A DNA stretch of 64,000 nt from an uncultured Anaerolineae bacterium. Lineage in GTDB: Bacteria > Chloroflexota > Anaerolineae > Promineifilales > Promineifilaceae. Under the pieces are notes generated by a model, which made no database searches, was not told the DNA's origin, and worked only from the letters and a program-made list of their open reading frames with translations. The stretch lies in the NCBI GenBank assembly GCA_905479495.1, contig CAJQMR010000016.1, forward strand, positions 299,101-363,100, given 5' to 3'. This document shows, piece by piece, positions 24,749-33,234 of the stretch. Both the position numbers and the translations under genes were made by a program. Position 1 is the first letter of the stretch, and every line of letters begins with the position of its first letter.

Positions 24749-25567
24749 GTGTATTCAATAGACGAACTCATTTGCGTTTGCATTAGCCGCCAGATTGAGG
24801 ATGGCGAACTGGTAGCCCAGGGAATGGCTACGCCGTTGGTAGCGGCAGGGTACCTGCTGGCCAAACTAACCCATGCCCCAAACCTCACCTTTATTTCGGC
24901 TATTGGGCAAACGTTTTGCCAGAAATGGGCCCCGTTAGGTCTGACCACCGTTGAAAATTTGTGGCTCAAAAACGGGCTCTTTGCCATCGACTTTATTACC
25001 GGAACCTGTGATTTTTTACCACGCTACCAGCCCAAGGAGTTTTTCCGCCCTGGCCAGGTGGACTCGTTTGGTAATTTTAACAATGTGTTTATCGGTGGCA
25101 GCCACGAACAGCCTCGGCTGCGACTGCCCGGTTCCGCTGGCATTCCTGATGTGACCGTCTACGAAGAAAATGTTTGTCTCTACGTGCCCCGGCACGGACG
25201 CCACACCTTTGTGCCGCAGCTCGATTTTCGCAGCGGGTTGGGACATGATGCCCAACGCACGCAGGGCAGCGGGCCGCGTTACCTGGTGAGTGATTTGGGG
25301 CAATTTGACTTTGGTGGGGAAAACGGCCGTCTCCGTCTCACCACCTACCATCCCGGCATTTCCCCCAAGCGCATCCAGGCCAAAACCGGCTTCCCCTTGG
25401 AAATCGCCCCCGATTTGCACGAAACCGAGCCACCGACGGCCAAAGAAATTCAGCTCCTGCGCGACAAAATCGACCCGCTGGGCATCCGCACCCTGGAAAC
25501 CTTACGCGGTGCGCACCGCAAAACCAAGCTCCGCCAAATCCTCACCGCCGAAAAAACTGCCAAATAG
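24749..25567 (+). CDS. Family I CoA-transferase, beta subunit (GctB/IpdB-like)
   Basis: A 272-residue partner of the preceding gene. The N-terminal region I-E-D-G-E-L-V-A-Q-G-M-A-T-P-L-V-A-A-G-Y matches the usual beta-subunit start, so I accept the GTG at 24749; no later start would keep it. V-D-S-F-G-N-F-N and G-G-S lie mid-protein, with R-H-G-R-H-T-F-V near 145. Together the two subunits would move CoA between acyl groups or open a ring thioester. The TAG stop is inside the following inverted repeat. No beta-oxidation genes flank the pair. Confidence 0.82.
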   Translation: MYSIDELICVCISRQIEDGELVAQGMATPLVAAGYLLAKLTHAPNLTFISAIGQTFCQKWAPLGLTTVENLWLKNGLFAIDFITGTCDFLPRYQPKEFFRPGQVDSFGNFNNVFIGGSHEQPRLRLPGSAGIPDVTVYEENVCLYVPRHGRHTFVPQLDFRSGLGHDAQRTQGSGPRYLVSDLGQFDFGGENGRLRLTTYHPGISPKRIQAKTGFPLEIAPDLHETEPPTAKEIQLLRDKIDPLGIRTLETLRGAHRKTKLRQILTAEKTAK

Positions 25568-25640
25568 GACGCAGATTTTCCTGATCGACCTGATTTTGAT
25601 CTATCCAATCAGGAAAATCAGGTCGATCAGCGTCCTATTT
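25562..25640. repeat. AAATAGGACGC...GCGTCCTATTT inverted repeat
   Basis: Long arms containing GGACGCAGATTTTCCTGATC and its complement around a GATCTATCC loop. The TAG of the beta-subunit gene lies in the left arm. Confidence 0.85.
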
Positions 25641-25649
25641 TTCATACCT

Positions 25650-25679
25650 TTGGCAGAACAAGCGCGAGCGATGTACCAT
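25650..25679 (+). promoter_or_regulatory. Promoter of the Clp-like gene, probably leaderless
   Basis: TTGGCA at 25650-25655, an 18-base spacer and TACCAT at 25674-25679. ATG 25687 follows after 7 bases and there is no Shine-Dalgarno. Confidence 0.5.
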
Positions 25680-25686
25680 TGCCGCT

Positions 25687-27891
25687 ATGAGCAATTTGAA
25701 TCCAAACATCCCCACATCTGAACTGGCTGGACTGCTAACAACTGCGGGCAGCAAATTAAGCGAATACCAACTCAAGCTGCTGACGCCGCATCTGCTGCTG
25801 CGCACCTTTTTGGATGAGCCCAAATCGGTAGCGTACCAGATTTTGCAGCAGCTTCAGCAGCAGCGCGGTTTTGATCTGGATGATCTGACGCGGCGGGTGG
25901 AGATGATGGCCCACACAAACAAGGGACGCAACGCCAAGTTCTACTTCACCGACGATTTTGGCAAGGATGTGGCTCTGGATGAAGAGATGCTGGTGGTCAT
26001 CGACGAAGGTCTGACGATGGCCCAATCGCGGGAAGAACTGAAAGCTGGTTCCGGCCACATACTGGCGGCGATGGCCCAGCATCCCGTGACGACATCGGCC
26101 GTTTTGCAGCGCGTAGGGGTGAACCCAACGGCCGTTCTCACCCTACTGAACGAAGTGGGCCAAGAAGGCACCCCCATCATCCACGATTATGTCTCTCAGG
26201 CAAAAGAGGGAAACGCCACCGTCGTGTACGAGCGGCAAGAGCTGCTGCGCGATTTACTCAGCCTGATCGCCCTGGCGCAAAACCGGCACGTCATTTTGGT
26301 AGGGCCAGAAGGCGCAGGCAAGCGCACCTTGGGGCAAAGCCTGGCCCAAACCATTGCGGAAGGCAACGGTTTCACCAATTTACGTTCCCTGGTGCAGATT
26401 AGCGAGACGGCTCTGCTGGAAAATCCACTGGCAGCGATGCGCGCCGGACTGCGCCGGGCCAGCGGCGGCGTGCTGCTGGTGCCCAACATCCAGCGCTTTT
26501 TCGCCGACAGGCTGCGTGCCCCCTTCCCCGAACAGGTGAACCGTGAGCTGCAAAAGGCACTGCTCAACAATGAGCAAATCATCATCGGCACCACCACACC
26601 GGGCGATTACGAACTGTTGAGCCAAAACAATCTCATCCGCCAAAACACCCAGCGGCTGAACGTGCCGCCGGCCACTGTCAAAGAAACCATTTCTATCCTG
26701 CACGTTCATCAGGAGCGCTTAAAAAGCGAGTATGAGGTGGAAATCAACCTCGACTCCATGGAAACGGCCGCACAAATTGCCAGCCAGTACATGAAAACCA
26801 TCGCCCTGCCCGCTGCCGCTGTGCAGTTGGCCGAACGCAGCTGCGCCCTGGTGCGCATTGCCTCCTCAAGTCCCGAAGTCGTGTACCCCGGCATTGCCCC
26901 AGACAACCAGTTGGACCCGGAAGATGTGCTGGAAGCGGCGGCGCAAATCACCAACGTGCCGGTAAGCAAACTGGGTGAAGATGAGCGCGGCAAGTATGCC
27001 AACATGGTGGAACATTTGCACAGCCGGATCATTGGCCAGGAAACGGCCGTTCTGGCCGTGAGCCGCGCGGTGAAAACGGCCCGCGTGGGTTTGCGGGATC
27101 CCAAACGCCCGATTGGCTCATTTTTATTCTTGGGACCCAGCGGCGTGGGCAAATCGGAGCTGGCCAAGGCGCTGGCGGAGTTCATGTTTGGCTCGGAAGA
27201 TGCCATGCTGGTGCTGGACATGAGTGAATTTCAGGAGGAAGCCAGCGTCAACAAGCTGATTGGTGCGCCGCCAGGATATGTGGGTTTTCAGGGGGGCGGG
27301 CAGTTAACAAACTTTGTGCGGGAACGGCCGTACACCGTCGTCCTGTTTGATGAGGTGGAAAAAGCGCACCAACGCGTTTTTGATGTGCTGCTGCAAGTCA
27401 TGGAAGAGGGGCGTCTGACCGACAGCCAGGGGCGGCAAGCGACCTTCAGCGAAACGGTAGTCATCATGACCAGCAACCTGGGTGCACGGCATATGCTTGT
27501 GCCGTACATTGGTGAAACCGAGAAGAATCTGGTCATGGCTGACGTCCATAACTTTTTCCGTCCCGAATTTCTCAATCGCCTGGACGAAGTCATCCTGTTC
27601 CACCAGCTCACGGGCGACCAGCTGGCGCTCATTCTCGATTTGATGCTGAAGAAGGAACTCAAGCTGGCAGCCAATCAAAACATCACGCTGACGCTCACTG
27701 ACGCGGCCAAACAGTGGCTGTTGGCCCAAAACGATGAGCCGCAGTACGGGGCACGTCCCTTGCGCCGCATCATTGCCCGCCACTTGCGTGAGCCGCTGGC
27801 CAACTTTTTACTGAGTCAAGCGGGATCATCTGGTGGGCAAACGGCCGTTACCGTCGATGCCGCTGACGAACTCATTTTCAAGATGAACTAA
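25687..27891 (+). CDS. ClpA/ClpC-like AAA+ ATPase with a degenerate first ATPase domain
   Basis: A 734-residue Hsp100-type unfoldase. Residues about 10-150 resemble the Clp N-terminal repeats. The first AAA+ domain keeps a Walker A-like V-G-P-E-G-A-G-K-R-T near 204, but its Walker B position reads V-L-L-V-P-N-I near 260, without the acidic pair, so hydrolysis there is unlikely. The second domain is canonical: G-P-S-G-V-G-K-S-E near 483, V-V-L-F-D-E-V-E-K-A near 550, sensor M-T-S-N-L-G-A and R-P-L-R-R-I-I. Clp ATPases feed proteins to ClpP or remodel complexes; no clpP is nearby and I did not find a clear ClpP-docking loop. The decayed first ring suggests a specialised chaperone. Confidence 0.88.
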   Translation: MSNLNPNIPTSELAGLLTTAGSKLSEYQLKLLTPHLLLRTFLDEPKSVAYQILQQLQQQRGFDLDDLTRRVEMMAHTNKGRNAKFYFTDDFGKDVALDEEMLVVIDEGLTMAQSREELKAGSGHILAAMAQHPVTTSAVLQRVGVNPTAVLTLLNEVGQEGTPIIHDYVSQAKEGNATVVYERQELLRDLLSLIALAQNRHVILVGPEGAGKRTLGQSLAQTIAEGNGFTNLRSLVQISETALLENPLAAMRAGLRRASGGVLLVPNIQRFFADRLRAPFPEQVNRELQKALLNNEQIIIGTTTPGDYELLSQNNLIRQNTQRLNVPPATVKETISILHVHQERLKSEYEVEINLDSMETAAQIASQYMKTIALPAAAVQLAERSCALVRIASSSPEVVYPGIAPDNQLDPEDVLEAAAQITNVPVSKLGEDERGKYANMVEHLHSRIIGQETAVLAVSRAVKTARVGLRDPKRPIGSFLFLGPSGVGKSELAKALAEFMFGSEDAMLVLDMSEFQEEASVNKLIGAPPGYVGFQGGGQLTNFVRERPYTVVLFDEVEKAHQRVFDVLLQVMEEGRLTDSQGRQATFSETVVIMTSNLGARHMLVPYIGETEKNLVMADVHNFFRPEFLNRLDEVILFHQLTGDQLALILDLMLKKELKLAANQNITLTLTDAAKQWLLAQNDEPQYGARPLRRIIARHLREPLANFLLSQAGSSGGQTAVTVDAADELIFKMN

Positions 27892-27897
27892 ACTATG

Positions 27898-27974
27898 GAG
27901 ATTGGAGACTGGAGATTAGAGATTGAGCGCCTCAAACGTTTCGCAATCTCCAATCTCTGATCTCCAAATCTCCC
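27898..27974. repeat. GGAGATT-type inverted repeat after the Clp gene
   Basis: Left arm of GGAGATTGGAGACTGGAGAT and similar units, right arm of CAATCTCC units. It lies between the Clp gene and the ribosome-binding site of the next gene. Confidence 0.85.
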
Positions 27975-27991
27975 CACCACAGGAGGGTTTC

Positions 27992-28987
27992 ATGTCTCAA
28001 ACATTCACCGGAATCGTGCAGTTTGCCAACGGCGCACCCGCCGCCAACGTCACCGTTCGCTTGTTTGATGCGGATGTTTTGACCGAAGATGATGATTTAA
28101 CTGTAGAACCTGGTCTCTCTGACGGAAAGGGTCTGTTCACCCTGACCTTTGACAAAAGTCGCGATTTGGATTTTGCGGATATTTATCGGCCGTATTTGCA
28201 CTTTAGCTACACGCACCACGGCGAACCACGCAGCCACAAAGCCGATTTGCAGCCCAACCAGCGCGATTATCGCCTGCCGGAAATCCCCCCCGTCGAATTC
28301 ATCCCGGCCACACACGGCCTCCAGTTTGTTAACCGTTACCCTGGTTACTGGATTCCCTTCTCCGTACCGTCTGTGCCAGACATTCCCAGCGTGAGCGCCA
28401 TTTATGGGTTGTGCGGCGGCATGTGCGCCACCTCACTAGACTTTCTGCTCGCCGGTAGGCAAATTCCCCAACGTCGCCGCCGTCCCGGCCGGGTGACGCC
28501 GCTGCACCGCTACATCCACACGCGGCAGGTTGATAGTTTAACTGGCGGCACACAAGTGGCCCGTTTTGCCCGCTGGATGAGTTTGCCGGATACGGCCGTC
28601 CACCGTCGCACCGCTGAAGAACTTAAAACCCTGCGCCAAAACCTGGATAATGGCGTGCCCACCCCCATCGGCATGGTGTATGTCAGCACCAAAGACACCA
28701 TGCAAATCTGGCACAATCACCAAATTTTGGCTTGCCGCTATGAAGAACTCGGCGAAGGGCGGATCCGTATTCTTGTGTACGATCCCAACTACCCCCGCCG
28801 CAACGACGTCTTTGTGGAATCCTGGCCCGACAAAGAAAATGGCGGTGTCGCCAGCGTCCAGCGCATCGGCAAAAAAGAGAAAGTCACGCGCGGCTACTTC
28901 GTCATGCCCTACGAACCCATGGTCCCCCCGGCCATCCTCGACGACGACACCGCCAGCGACGAAAAAGACGAACGCGGCTTTGGTTAA
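27992..28987 (+). CDS. Beta-sandwich plus papain-like fold protein, uncharacterised
   Basis: A 331-residue protein starting at ATG 27992 after a perfect AGGAGG. Residues 1-95 look like a transthyretin/CarboxypepD-type beta-sandwich (F-T-G-I-V-Q-F-A-N-G-A-P-A-A-N-V-T-V). The remainder has Y-G-L-C-G-G-M-C-A near residue 144, H-N-H-Q-I-L-A-C near 248 and V-Y-D-P-N-Y-P near 270. The order Cys, His, Asp/Asn with G-G-M-C fits a papain-like cysteine peptidase or acyltransferase core, and I have seen the same C...H-Q-[IV]-L-A...Y-D-P-N pattern in unnamed bacterial proteins. No signal peptide is visible. No partner gene suggests a substrate, so function is open. Confidence 0.65.
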   Translation: MSQTFTGIVQFANGAPAANVTVRLFDADVLTEDDDLTVEPGLSDGKGLFTLTFDKSRDLDFADIYRPYLHFSYTHHGEPRSHKADLQPNQRDYRLPEIPPVEFIPATHGLQFVNRYPGYWIPFSVPSVPDIPSVSAIYGLCGGMCATSLDFLLAGRQIPQRRRRPGRVTPLHRYIHTRQVDSLTGGTQVARFARWMSLPDTAVHRRTAEELKTLRQNLDNGVPTPIGMVYVSTKDTMQIWHNHQILACRYEELGEGRIRILVYDPNYPRRNDVFVESWPDKENGGVASVQRIGKKEKVTRGYFVMPYEPMVPPAILDDDTASDEKDERGFG

Positions 28988-29006
28988 TTCAGTCTAGGAG
29001 TCAAAA

Positions 29007-29426
29007 TTGGTGATCGCAGACAAGGAAATTCTTTTAGAAGTAAGATCTGAATGGAAAACTGTTCGCAAGACTTGGGAGATGATTGCTGCAAACATTTCTT
29101 TTTCCTTCGTTCGCGGTGGAATTACTTCTAATGAGTTTCGCTCTGCAGCATATAGTCTCACGCTTCTCTTTGGTTTCACGGTAATAGAACATGTTCTTCA
29201 GCAACTTTCCGCTGAAGGCCATTTTGCCTGTAGATCTAAATTTGTTGGATCTTTGATGGCTGCTAGCCGCCATTCCCTACCATGGGTCAACTTCACTCTG
29301 GTTGATGAAGCACGCGAACAACGCAACAAAATTGCCCATCAGCAACAATGGATAAGTATCGAGGATTGTGAACGCTATCTAAATGCTATAGAAAATGAGT
29401 TGCGTGCGTGGGGCATACTAAGCTAA
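29007..29426 (+). CDS. HEPN-like small protein
   Basis: A 139-residue, probably all-helical protein starting at TTG or GTG 29007-29010 after AGGAG. The C-terminal half contains R-N-K-I-A-H at residues 106-111, the R-x4-H signature of HEPN domains, which are often metal-free RNases and toxin components. The first half has a hydrophobic helix (L-T-L-L-F-G-F-T-V-I). No MNT nucleotidyltransferase or other antitoxin-like gene is adjacent. The gene is more AT-rich than its neighbours, has no ACGGCCGT palindrome and sits 20 bases after the papain-like gene. Transfer from elsewhere is plausible. The HEPN call rests mainly on the motif. Confidence 0.6.
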   Translation: MVIADKEILLEVRSEWKTVRKTWEMIAANISFSFVRGGITSNEFRSAAYSLTLLFGFTVIEHVLQQLSAEGHFACRSKFVGSLMAASRHSLPWVNFTLVDEAREQRNKIAHQQQWISIEDCERYLNAIENELRAWGILS

Positions 29427-29491
29427 TGTTTGGTACCACTTGCCGACTTCTTGTTTAACCGAGTGGCAATCGACACGATACAAAACTCCAG

Positions 29492-30577
29492 CTAATCAAT
29501 TCTGGTTCGTTCGCCTGTACTAACGTTGAGCGACCATTTTTGCCCCTCCTGGCTTCGGTCTTGCAGGTAAATATCGTTGACGTTGGGCCATTCCGCAATA
29601 AAAAATGAGTGTGGTTCCTGCCAGATGAGTGTTGTTTGTTCTGCCGTCGCCAGATCAAGATGAATCAACGAATAATCCCCTTCAAAACAAAAAGTGGACG
29701 AATGCTCTAAAGCAATCGCTTGGCTATCCGGTGACCAGACCAGATTCAGGGCAGAGTTTCCTCTTTCCAGGGCCACCTCCCAGGCAATCGTAGTCGTGGT
29801 TTGGCTGTCCAGATCGACCAACGCCACAGCAGGCACAGGTTCCCAAACAAGATGGGCCACCGTGGTGCCGTCGGGCGAGAGGGCACCGCTCACGTCATGC
29901 TGTTCTACTTCACCGTTGGCTAAGTCTAGCTGGTACAGGCCTGAATCAAATTGACCAACAAAGGTGCTGCAACCATCCGGCGTCGCGCGCAAGGTAAAGA
30001 AAAGCGAACGGCCGTCTTCCGACCACAACACAACGGTTGGTACATCATAGCCCATGCCTGTCCCTTGCAGCGTGGAATAAGCTAACCAAGAAATATCTCC
30101 TTCCAGCATGCTTACCGTCAAATCCGTCTGATACCCTACCACCTGCCCATCCTCTTCAACAAAGGTCAGCAAGGTATGCGCCCGCCATTGGCCATCAGGC
30201 GAAAGTGATTCCTGCTCTTGAAGGATTTCGACGGTTGGCTCTGTTTCGGTTGGTATGGGGGTTGGGGTGGGTGGAACGGCCGTAGAACTTGATAAGGCGG
30301 CTGAGGTAGCTGTAGGAAAGTACCGTGTTGCAGTTTCTACGGCTGGAATCGTTGTGCTAGTTGGCGTGATTGTAGGGGGAATTTCTGTTGCCGTTTCCGC
30401 AACTGGAATGGCTGTTTCGGTGGGTACGGCAGTAGGACTGGTTGTTGCTGCTGCCACATCGGGTACGGCCGTTTCCGTAACTACAATTGCTGGTTCCGTC
30501 ACCTGGCAAGCAGTTGAAATAAGTCCTAAAAACGAAATGACAAAAAATAAGCGGATGTGTTTTGGCAAAATGAACAT
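29492..30577 (-). CDS. Lipoprotein with Thr/Pro linker and TolB-like propeller
   Basis: A 361-residue exported lipoprotein. The signal ends in L-I-S-T-A-C, and AGGAAA lies before the ATG. Residues about 25-120 are a Thr/Pro/Ala/Val linker with repeated P-T-A-V-P-T-E-T units, several from the ACGGCCGT palindrome. From about 120 onward, blades of the type L-S-P-D-G-Q-W, W-S-E-D-G-R-S, L-S-P-D-G-T-T and W-S-P-D-S-Q-A indicate a PD40/TolB-like beta-propeller with about four to five blades. Such proteins bind partners at the cell surface. It lies downstream of the FHA pair with 120 bases between, so it is probably transcribed separately. Confidence 0.8.
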   Translation of the reverse strand: MFILPKHIRLFFVISFLGLISTACQVTEPAIVVTETAVPDVAAATTSPTAVPTETAIPVAETATEIPPTITPTSTTIPAVETATRYFPTATSAALSSSTAVPPTPTPIPTETEPTVEILQEQESLSPDGQWRAHTLLTFVEEDGQVVGYQTDLTVSMLEGDISWLAYSTLQGTGMGYDVPTVVLWSEDGRSLFFTLRATPDGCSTFVGQFDSGLYQLDLANGEVEQHDVSGALSPDGTTVAHLVWEPVPAVALVDLDSQTTTTIAWEVALERGNSALNLVWSPDSQAIALEHSSTFCFEGDYSLIHLDLATAEQTTLIWQEPHSFFIAEWPNVNDIYLQDRSQEGQKWSLNVSTGERTRID

Positions 30578-30697
30578 GGGCTTTCCTCTGCAAATACTGA
30601 TAAGGCTGGTAAAACCTTACCAATGTCAAGCAGGGCTCCCTTGTCGGGCTTTGTACGGCTAGGCAATGAATTGGCTATGAAGAAGCGCTACCTCTGG

Positions 30698-31132
30698 CTA
30701 AAGCTCCAGCTTCAGCACGGTTCCCCCGACAGCAATCATATCCCCCGAGCTGATAACGGCCGTTCCCTCCAACACCACATCATTCAGCAACGTTCCATTC
30801 CGGCTGCCCTGATCTTCCAGCCACCACTGCCCCTGGCGGCGGGTAATCAGGGCGTGTTCAGCGCTGGCAAAGCCATCCGGTAAGACGATGTTGTTGCTGG
30901 CCGCCCGGCCAATGCTGGTGATAGGCATGAGCGGATAGGTGGTATTTACGGCCGGATGTTCGGTTTCGTTGGCAATAATGCGCAAACGGCCGTACGGCCG
31001 TTCCTGTTCCACCATTGCCGCTGCCGTTACCTGCATATCACGGTAAATGAGCCAGGCCAAGCCACCCAAAAAGCCCAGCAACAGCAGGCCACTGATCACA
31101 CGAAAAATAAGCAAAATAAGTTCAGGTGTCAT
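30698..31132 (-). CDS. FHA-domain protein with one N-terminal TM helix (FhaB-like)
   Basis: A 144-residue protein. One transmembrane helix spans about residues 5-28. An FHA domain follows from about 65, with S-I-G-R-A-A-S-N-N-I-V-L-P, S-A-E-H-A-L-I and G-S-R-N-G-T-L-L-N: the phosphothreonine-binding Gly-Arg, Ser and Asn positions are intact. It overlaps the FhaA-like gene by four bases (ATGA), so they are translated together. In Actinobacteria and Chloroflexi such pairs sit beside PP2C phosphatase, RodA/FtsW, a penicillin-binding protein and PknB; none of these is here. It probably docks phosphorylated proteins at the membrane. Confidence 0.85.
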   Translation of the reverse strand: MTPELILLIFRVISGLLLLGFLGGLAWLIYRDMQVTAAAMVEQERPYGRLRIIANETEHPAVNTTYPLMPITSIGRAASNNIVLPDGFASAEHALITRRQGQWWLEDQGSRNGTLLNDVVLEGTAVISSGDMIAVGGTVLKLEL

Positions 31133-31926
31133 AAGTTAGCGGGGGGACGAATCTGGGTTTCGTCATTCAAGTTGCTGGCTGGGCGCGGACGAGGGCGCGG
31201 CTGCGATTCGCCCTCACCATAAATTAACTTCACATCGCTCAGGCTAATCACATCGCCAGACTTGAGCACAGTTTCATTGATCGTCTGGTTGTTCACCTGG
31301 GTCCGACCGCGATTGCTGACATCGTAGAGGATAAAACGGCCGTAGCGCCAGCGAATCTGGGCATGTTGTCGGCTAACTGTTGGCGCATCCAGCACCACAT
31401 CATTGTCAATATGGCGTCCCAGGCTGGTGACTGGTTTGGTCAGCGGCACATGACGCTGGCCATCTATAATCAGATACGCGTCCAGGGCAGCAATATCGGC
31501 GGCAAACATCTCCGCTGCATCCACCTGCTGGCGGATCTGGGTGGCTGCTTCTGGAGACGGCCGTTCCGTTTCTACCACAGCAACCAACAGTGCGTGCGGC
31601 GCAATCGCTGGGTCGGCCACCAACGTGAGATGCGCCGCCCCGGACAATGACAGTTCCGCCTGCCGCACAAACGTCTGAAGATATGCAGTCAGTTGGGCCA
31701 CCGCATCTGGTTCCGTCTGCACCATCTGGTCAAACGCGGCGGGATTCACCCGAATTTCATATTGGCAGGGCACTACACCAACAACCGCCTGGCTTTCGGC
31801 CACGCGAGCCAGTTCCGTAGCCACTTCAGACAGAGCTAAACCACCCCCTAAAAAGCGGTTAAAACTGCCCTCAATGAGCTGCTGGGCCAATGCTTCAAAT
31901 TTTTGGAACGGCGTCTGTTTTGCCAT
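31129..31926 (-). CDS. FhaA-like protein (DUF3662 plus FHA domain)
   Basis: A 265-residue cytoplasmic protein. The N-terminus (F-Q-K-F-E-A-L-A-Q-Q-L-I-E-G-S-F-N-R-F) through about residue 120 matches the DUF3662 domain of FhaA. A C-terminal FHA domain from about 165 has S-L-G-R-H-I-D-N-D-V-V-L, V-S-R-Q-H-A-Q-I and N-R-G-R-T-Q-V-N-N; Gly-Arg, Ser and the final Asn are in place, with G-R-T replacing the usual N-G-T. FhaA is known to control late peptidoglycan synthesis in mycobacteria with PknB and MviN. Here it starts a two-gene unit with AAAGGA before the ATG. Three palindrome copies are present. Confidence 0.85.
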   Translation of the reverse strand: MAKQTPFQKFEALAQQLIEGSFNRFLGGGLALSEVATELARVAESQAVVGVVPCQYEIRVNPAAFDQMVQTEPDAVAQLTAYLQTFVRQAELSLSGAAHLTLVADPAIAPHALLVAVVETERPSPEAATQIRQQVDAAEMFAADIAALDAYLIIDGQRHVPLTKPVTSLGRHIDNDVVLDAPTVSRQHAQIRWRYGRFILYDVSNRGRTQVNNQTINETVLKSGDVISLSDVKLIYGEGESQPRPRPRPASNLNDETQIRPPANL

Positions 31927-32004
31927 TATCCTTTCTCACAACATTAAAAGTGAGCGTCATTATAGTTTTGGAAAATGCACCCGTCAATCGACAGGGTGGC
32001 TACA

Positions 32005-32032
32005 TTGCAAGGTCATAGGCATCCGGTATACT
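32005..32032 (+). promoter_or_regulatory. Probable selD promoter
   Basis: TTGCAA at 32005-32010, a 16-base spacer and TATACT at 32027-32032. It gives a leader of about 90 bases that contains the hairpin repeat at 32059-32107. Confidence 0.5.
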
Positions 32033-32058
32033 TTCCCTCATCTTTAACCAATGAATCA

Positions 32059-32107
32059 GGGAGATTAGGGATTGGCGATTTAGGCTTCCAATCTCTAATC
32101 TCCTTTT
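32059..32107. repeat. GGAGATT-type inverted repeat before selD
   Basis: GGGAGATTAGGGATTGG and CCAATCTCTAATCTCC arms followed by TTTTT. It looks like a terminator in the selD leader, so it could attenuate selD. Confidence 0.75.
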
Positions 32108-32129
32108 TACTCATCAAAAAGGAAGTTGC

Positions 32130-33173
32130 ATGACAACTGCTAAACAAATCCGGCTGACGGCTTACGCCAGCTGCGCCGGTTGAGCGTCTAAACTAGGGCC
32201 AGGGGACCTGGCTCAAGCGATAGCGCCACTGCGTACATTATTCAAGCCAGAAGATTATCCCCAACTGCTGGTGGGATTAAACAAGGCGGATGATGCGGCC
32301 GTTTACCAACTTAACGACAAACAGGCCATCATCACCACCACCGACTTCTTCCCACCCGTCGTTGACGATCCCTACGATTTTGGGGCAATTGCGGCGGCCA
32401 ACGCCCTGTCTGACATCTACGCGATGGGCGGCGAGGTCCTGTTCGCCATCAATTTGGTCGCCTTCCCCGATAATTTGGGGATGGATGTTTTAAGCGAAAT
32501 TTTGCGCGGCGGCGCAGAAAAAGTGGCCGAGGCAGGCGCGGTCATTGCTGGGGGTCACAGCGTCAACGACAAGGAACCCAAATATGGCCTGGCCGTCACT
32601 GGAATTATCGACCCAGACAAGGTAAAAACCAAGGGCGGTGCCCTGCCCGGCGATGTACTGCTGCTAACCAAGCCACTTGGTGTGGGCGTAATCACCACCG
32701 CCTTAAAAAATGGCCTGACGGATGAGGCAGATGTGGCAACGGCCGTTGCCAGCATGAAAACGCTCAACAAAACCGCCGCCGAAGCCGCCCAATTGGCCCA
32801 GGCCCACAGCCTGACGGACATCACCGGCTTTGGCCTGCTAGGGCACGCTCACGAAATGGCCCACCTGAGCCTGGTCGATTTTCATCTGCAATTGGACAAG
32901 CTGCCCTGGCTGCCCGGCGCGCTGCGTTACGGCACTGCCGGTGCCTTCCCCGGCGGCATGGGCAATAACCTGGCCTATTTTGGCAGCTGGGTTAAGTTTG
33001 GCAGCGGCGTCAGCCAGCTCATGCAAGATATGCTGATGACCCCAGAAACTTCCGGTGGTCTGCTGGTGGCCCTACCTGCGGATCAGGTGGAAACGTTTAA
33101 AAAGCATTGTGAAACGGCCGTTGTCATCGGCCACGTCACAACTGGCGAAGGTTATATTCATGTAATTGAGTAA
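32130..33173 (+). CDS. selD: Selenide, water dikinase, a selenoprotein (UGA-encoded Sec18)
   Basis: The gene runs from ATG 32130 through an in-frame TGA at 32181-32183 to TAA 33173, 347 residues with selenocysteine. AAGGA lies before the ATG. The first 47 codons read A-S-C-A-G-U-A-S-K-L-G-P-G-D-L, the SelD active-site loop with Sec at the usual Cys/Sec position and the catalytic Lys nearby. The downstream part has K-A-D-D-A-A-V-Y, T-T-D-F-F-P-P-V, A-N-A-L-S-D, A-G-G-H-S and T-G-F-G-L-L-G-H. The enzyme makes selenophosphate from selenide and ATP for Sec-tRNA synthesis. Starting after the TGA would lose the active-site loop. Stop codon TAA lies in the next repeat. SelB is encoded at 42820. Confidence 0.95.
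32181..32214 (+). promoter_or_regulatory. UGA-Sec codon and bacterial SECIS-like hairpin in selD
   Basis: The TGA at 32181-32183 is followed after 12 bases by GGGCCAGG (32196-32203) and CCTGGCTC (32207-32214), eight pairs including one G-T, around a short G-rich loop. Bacterial SECIS elements lie just 3' of the UGA and bind SelB. The distance fits. The loop size and its G/U bases are not verified. Confidence 0.65.
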
Positions 33174-33213
33174 TTTGACCAACCAATTACTCAATTACCT
33201 AATTACCCAATTA
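33162..33213. repeat. TAATTGAGTAATT inverted repeat after selD
   Basis: Left arm GTAATTGAGTAATTT, right arm AATTACTCAATTACC. The selD stop TAA (33171-33173) is part of it. Confidence 0.8.
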
Positions 33214-33234
33214 TCAATCCCACTACCAAAACTT

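Noticed and set aside
32271..33173. SelD starting after the TGA as a normal 300-residue protein
   Set aside because: It would lack the catalytic Cys/Sec-Lys loop, which is intact in the same frame upstream of the TGA with an ATG and Shine-Dalgarno.
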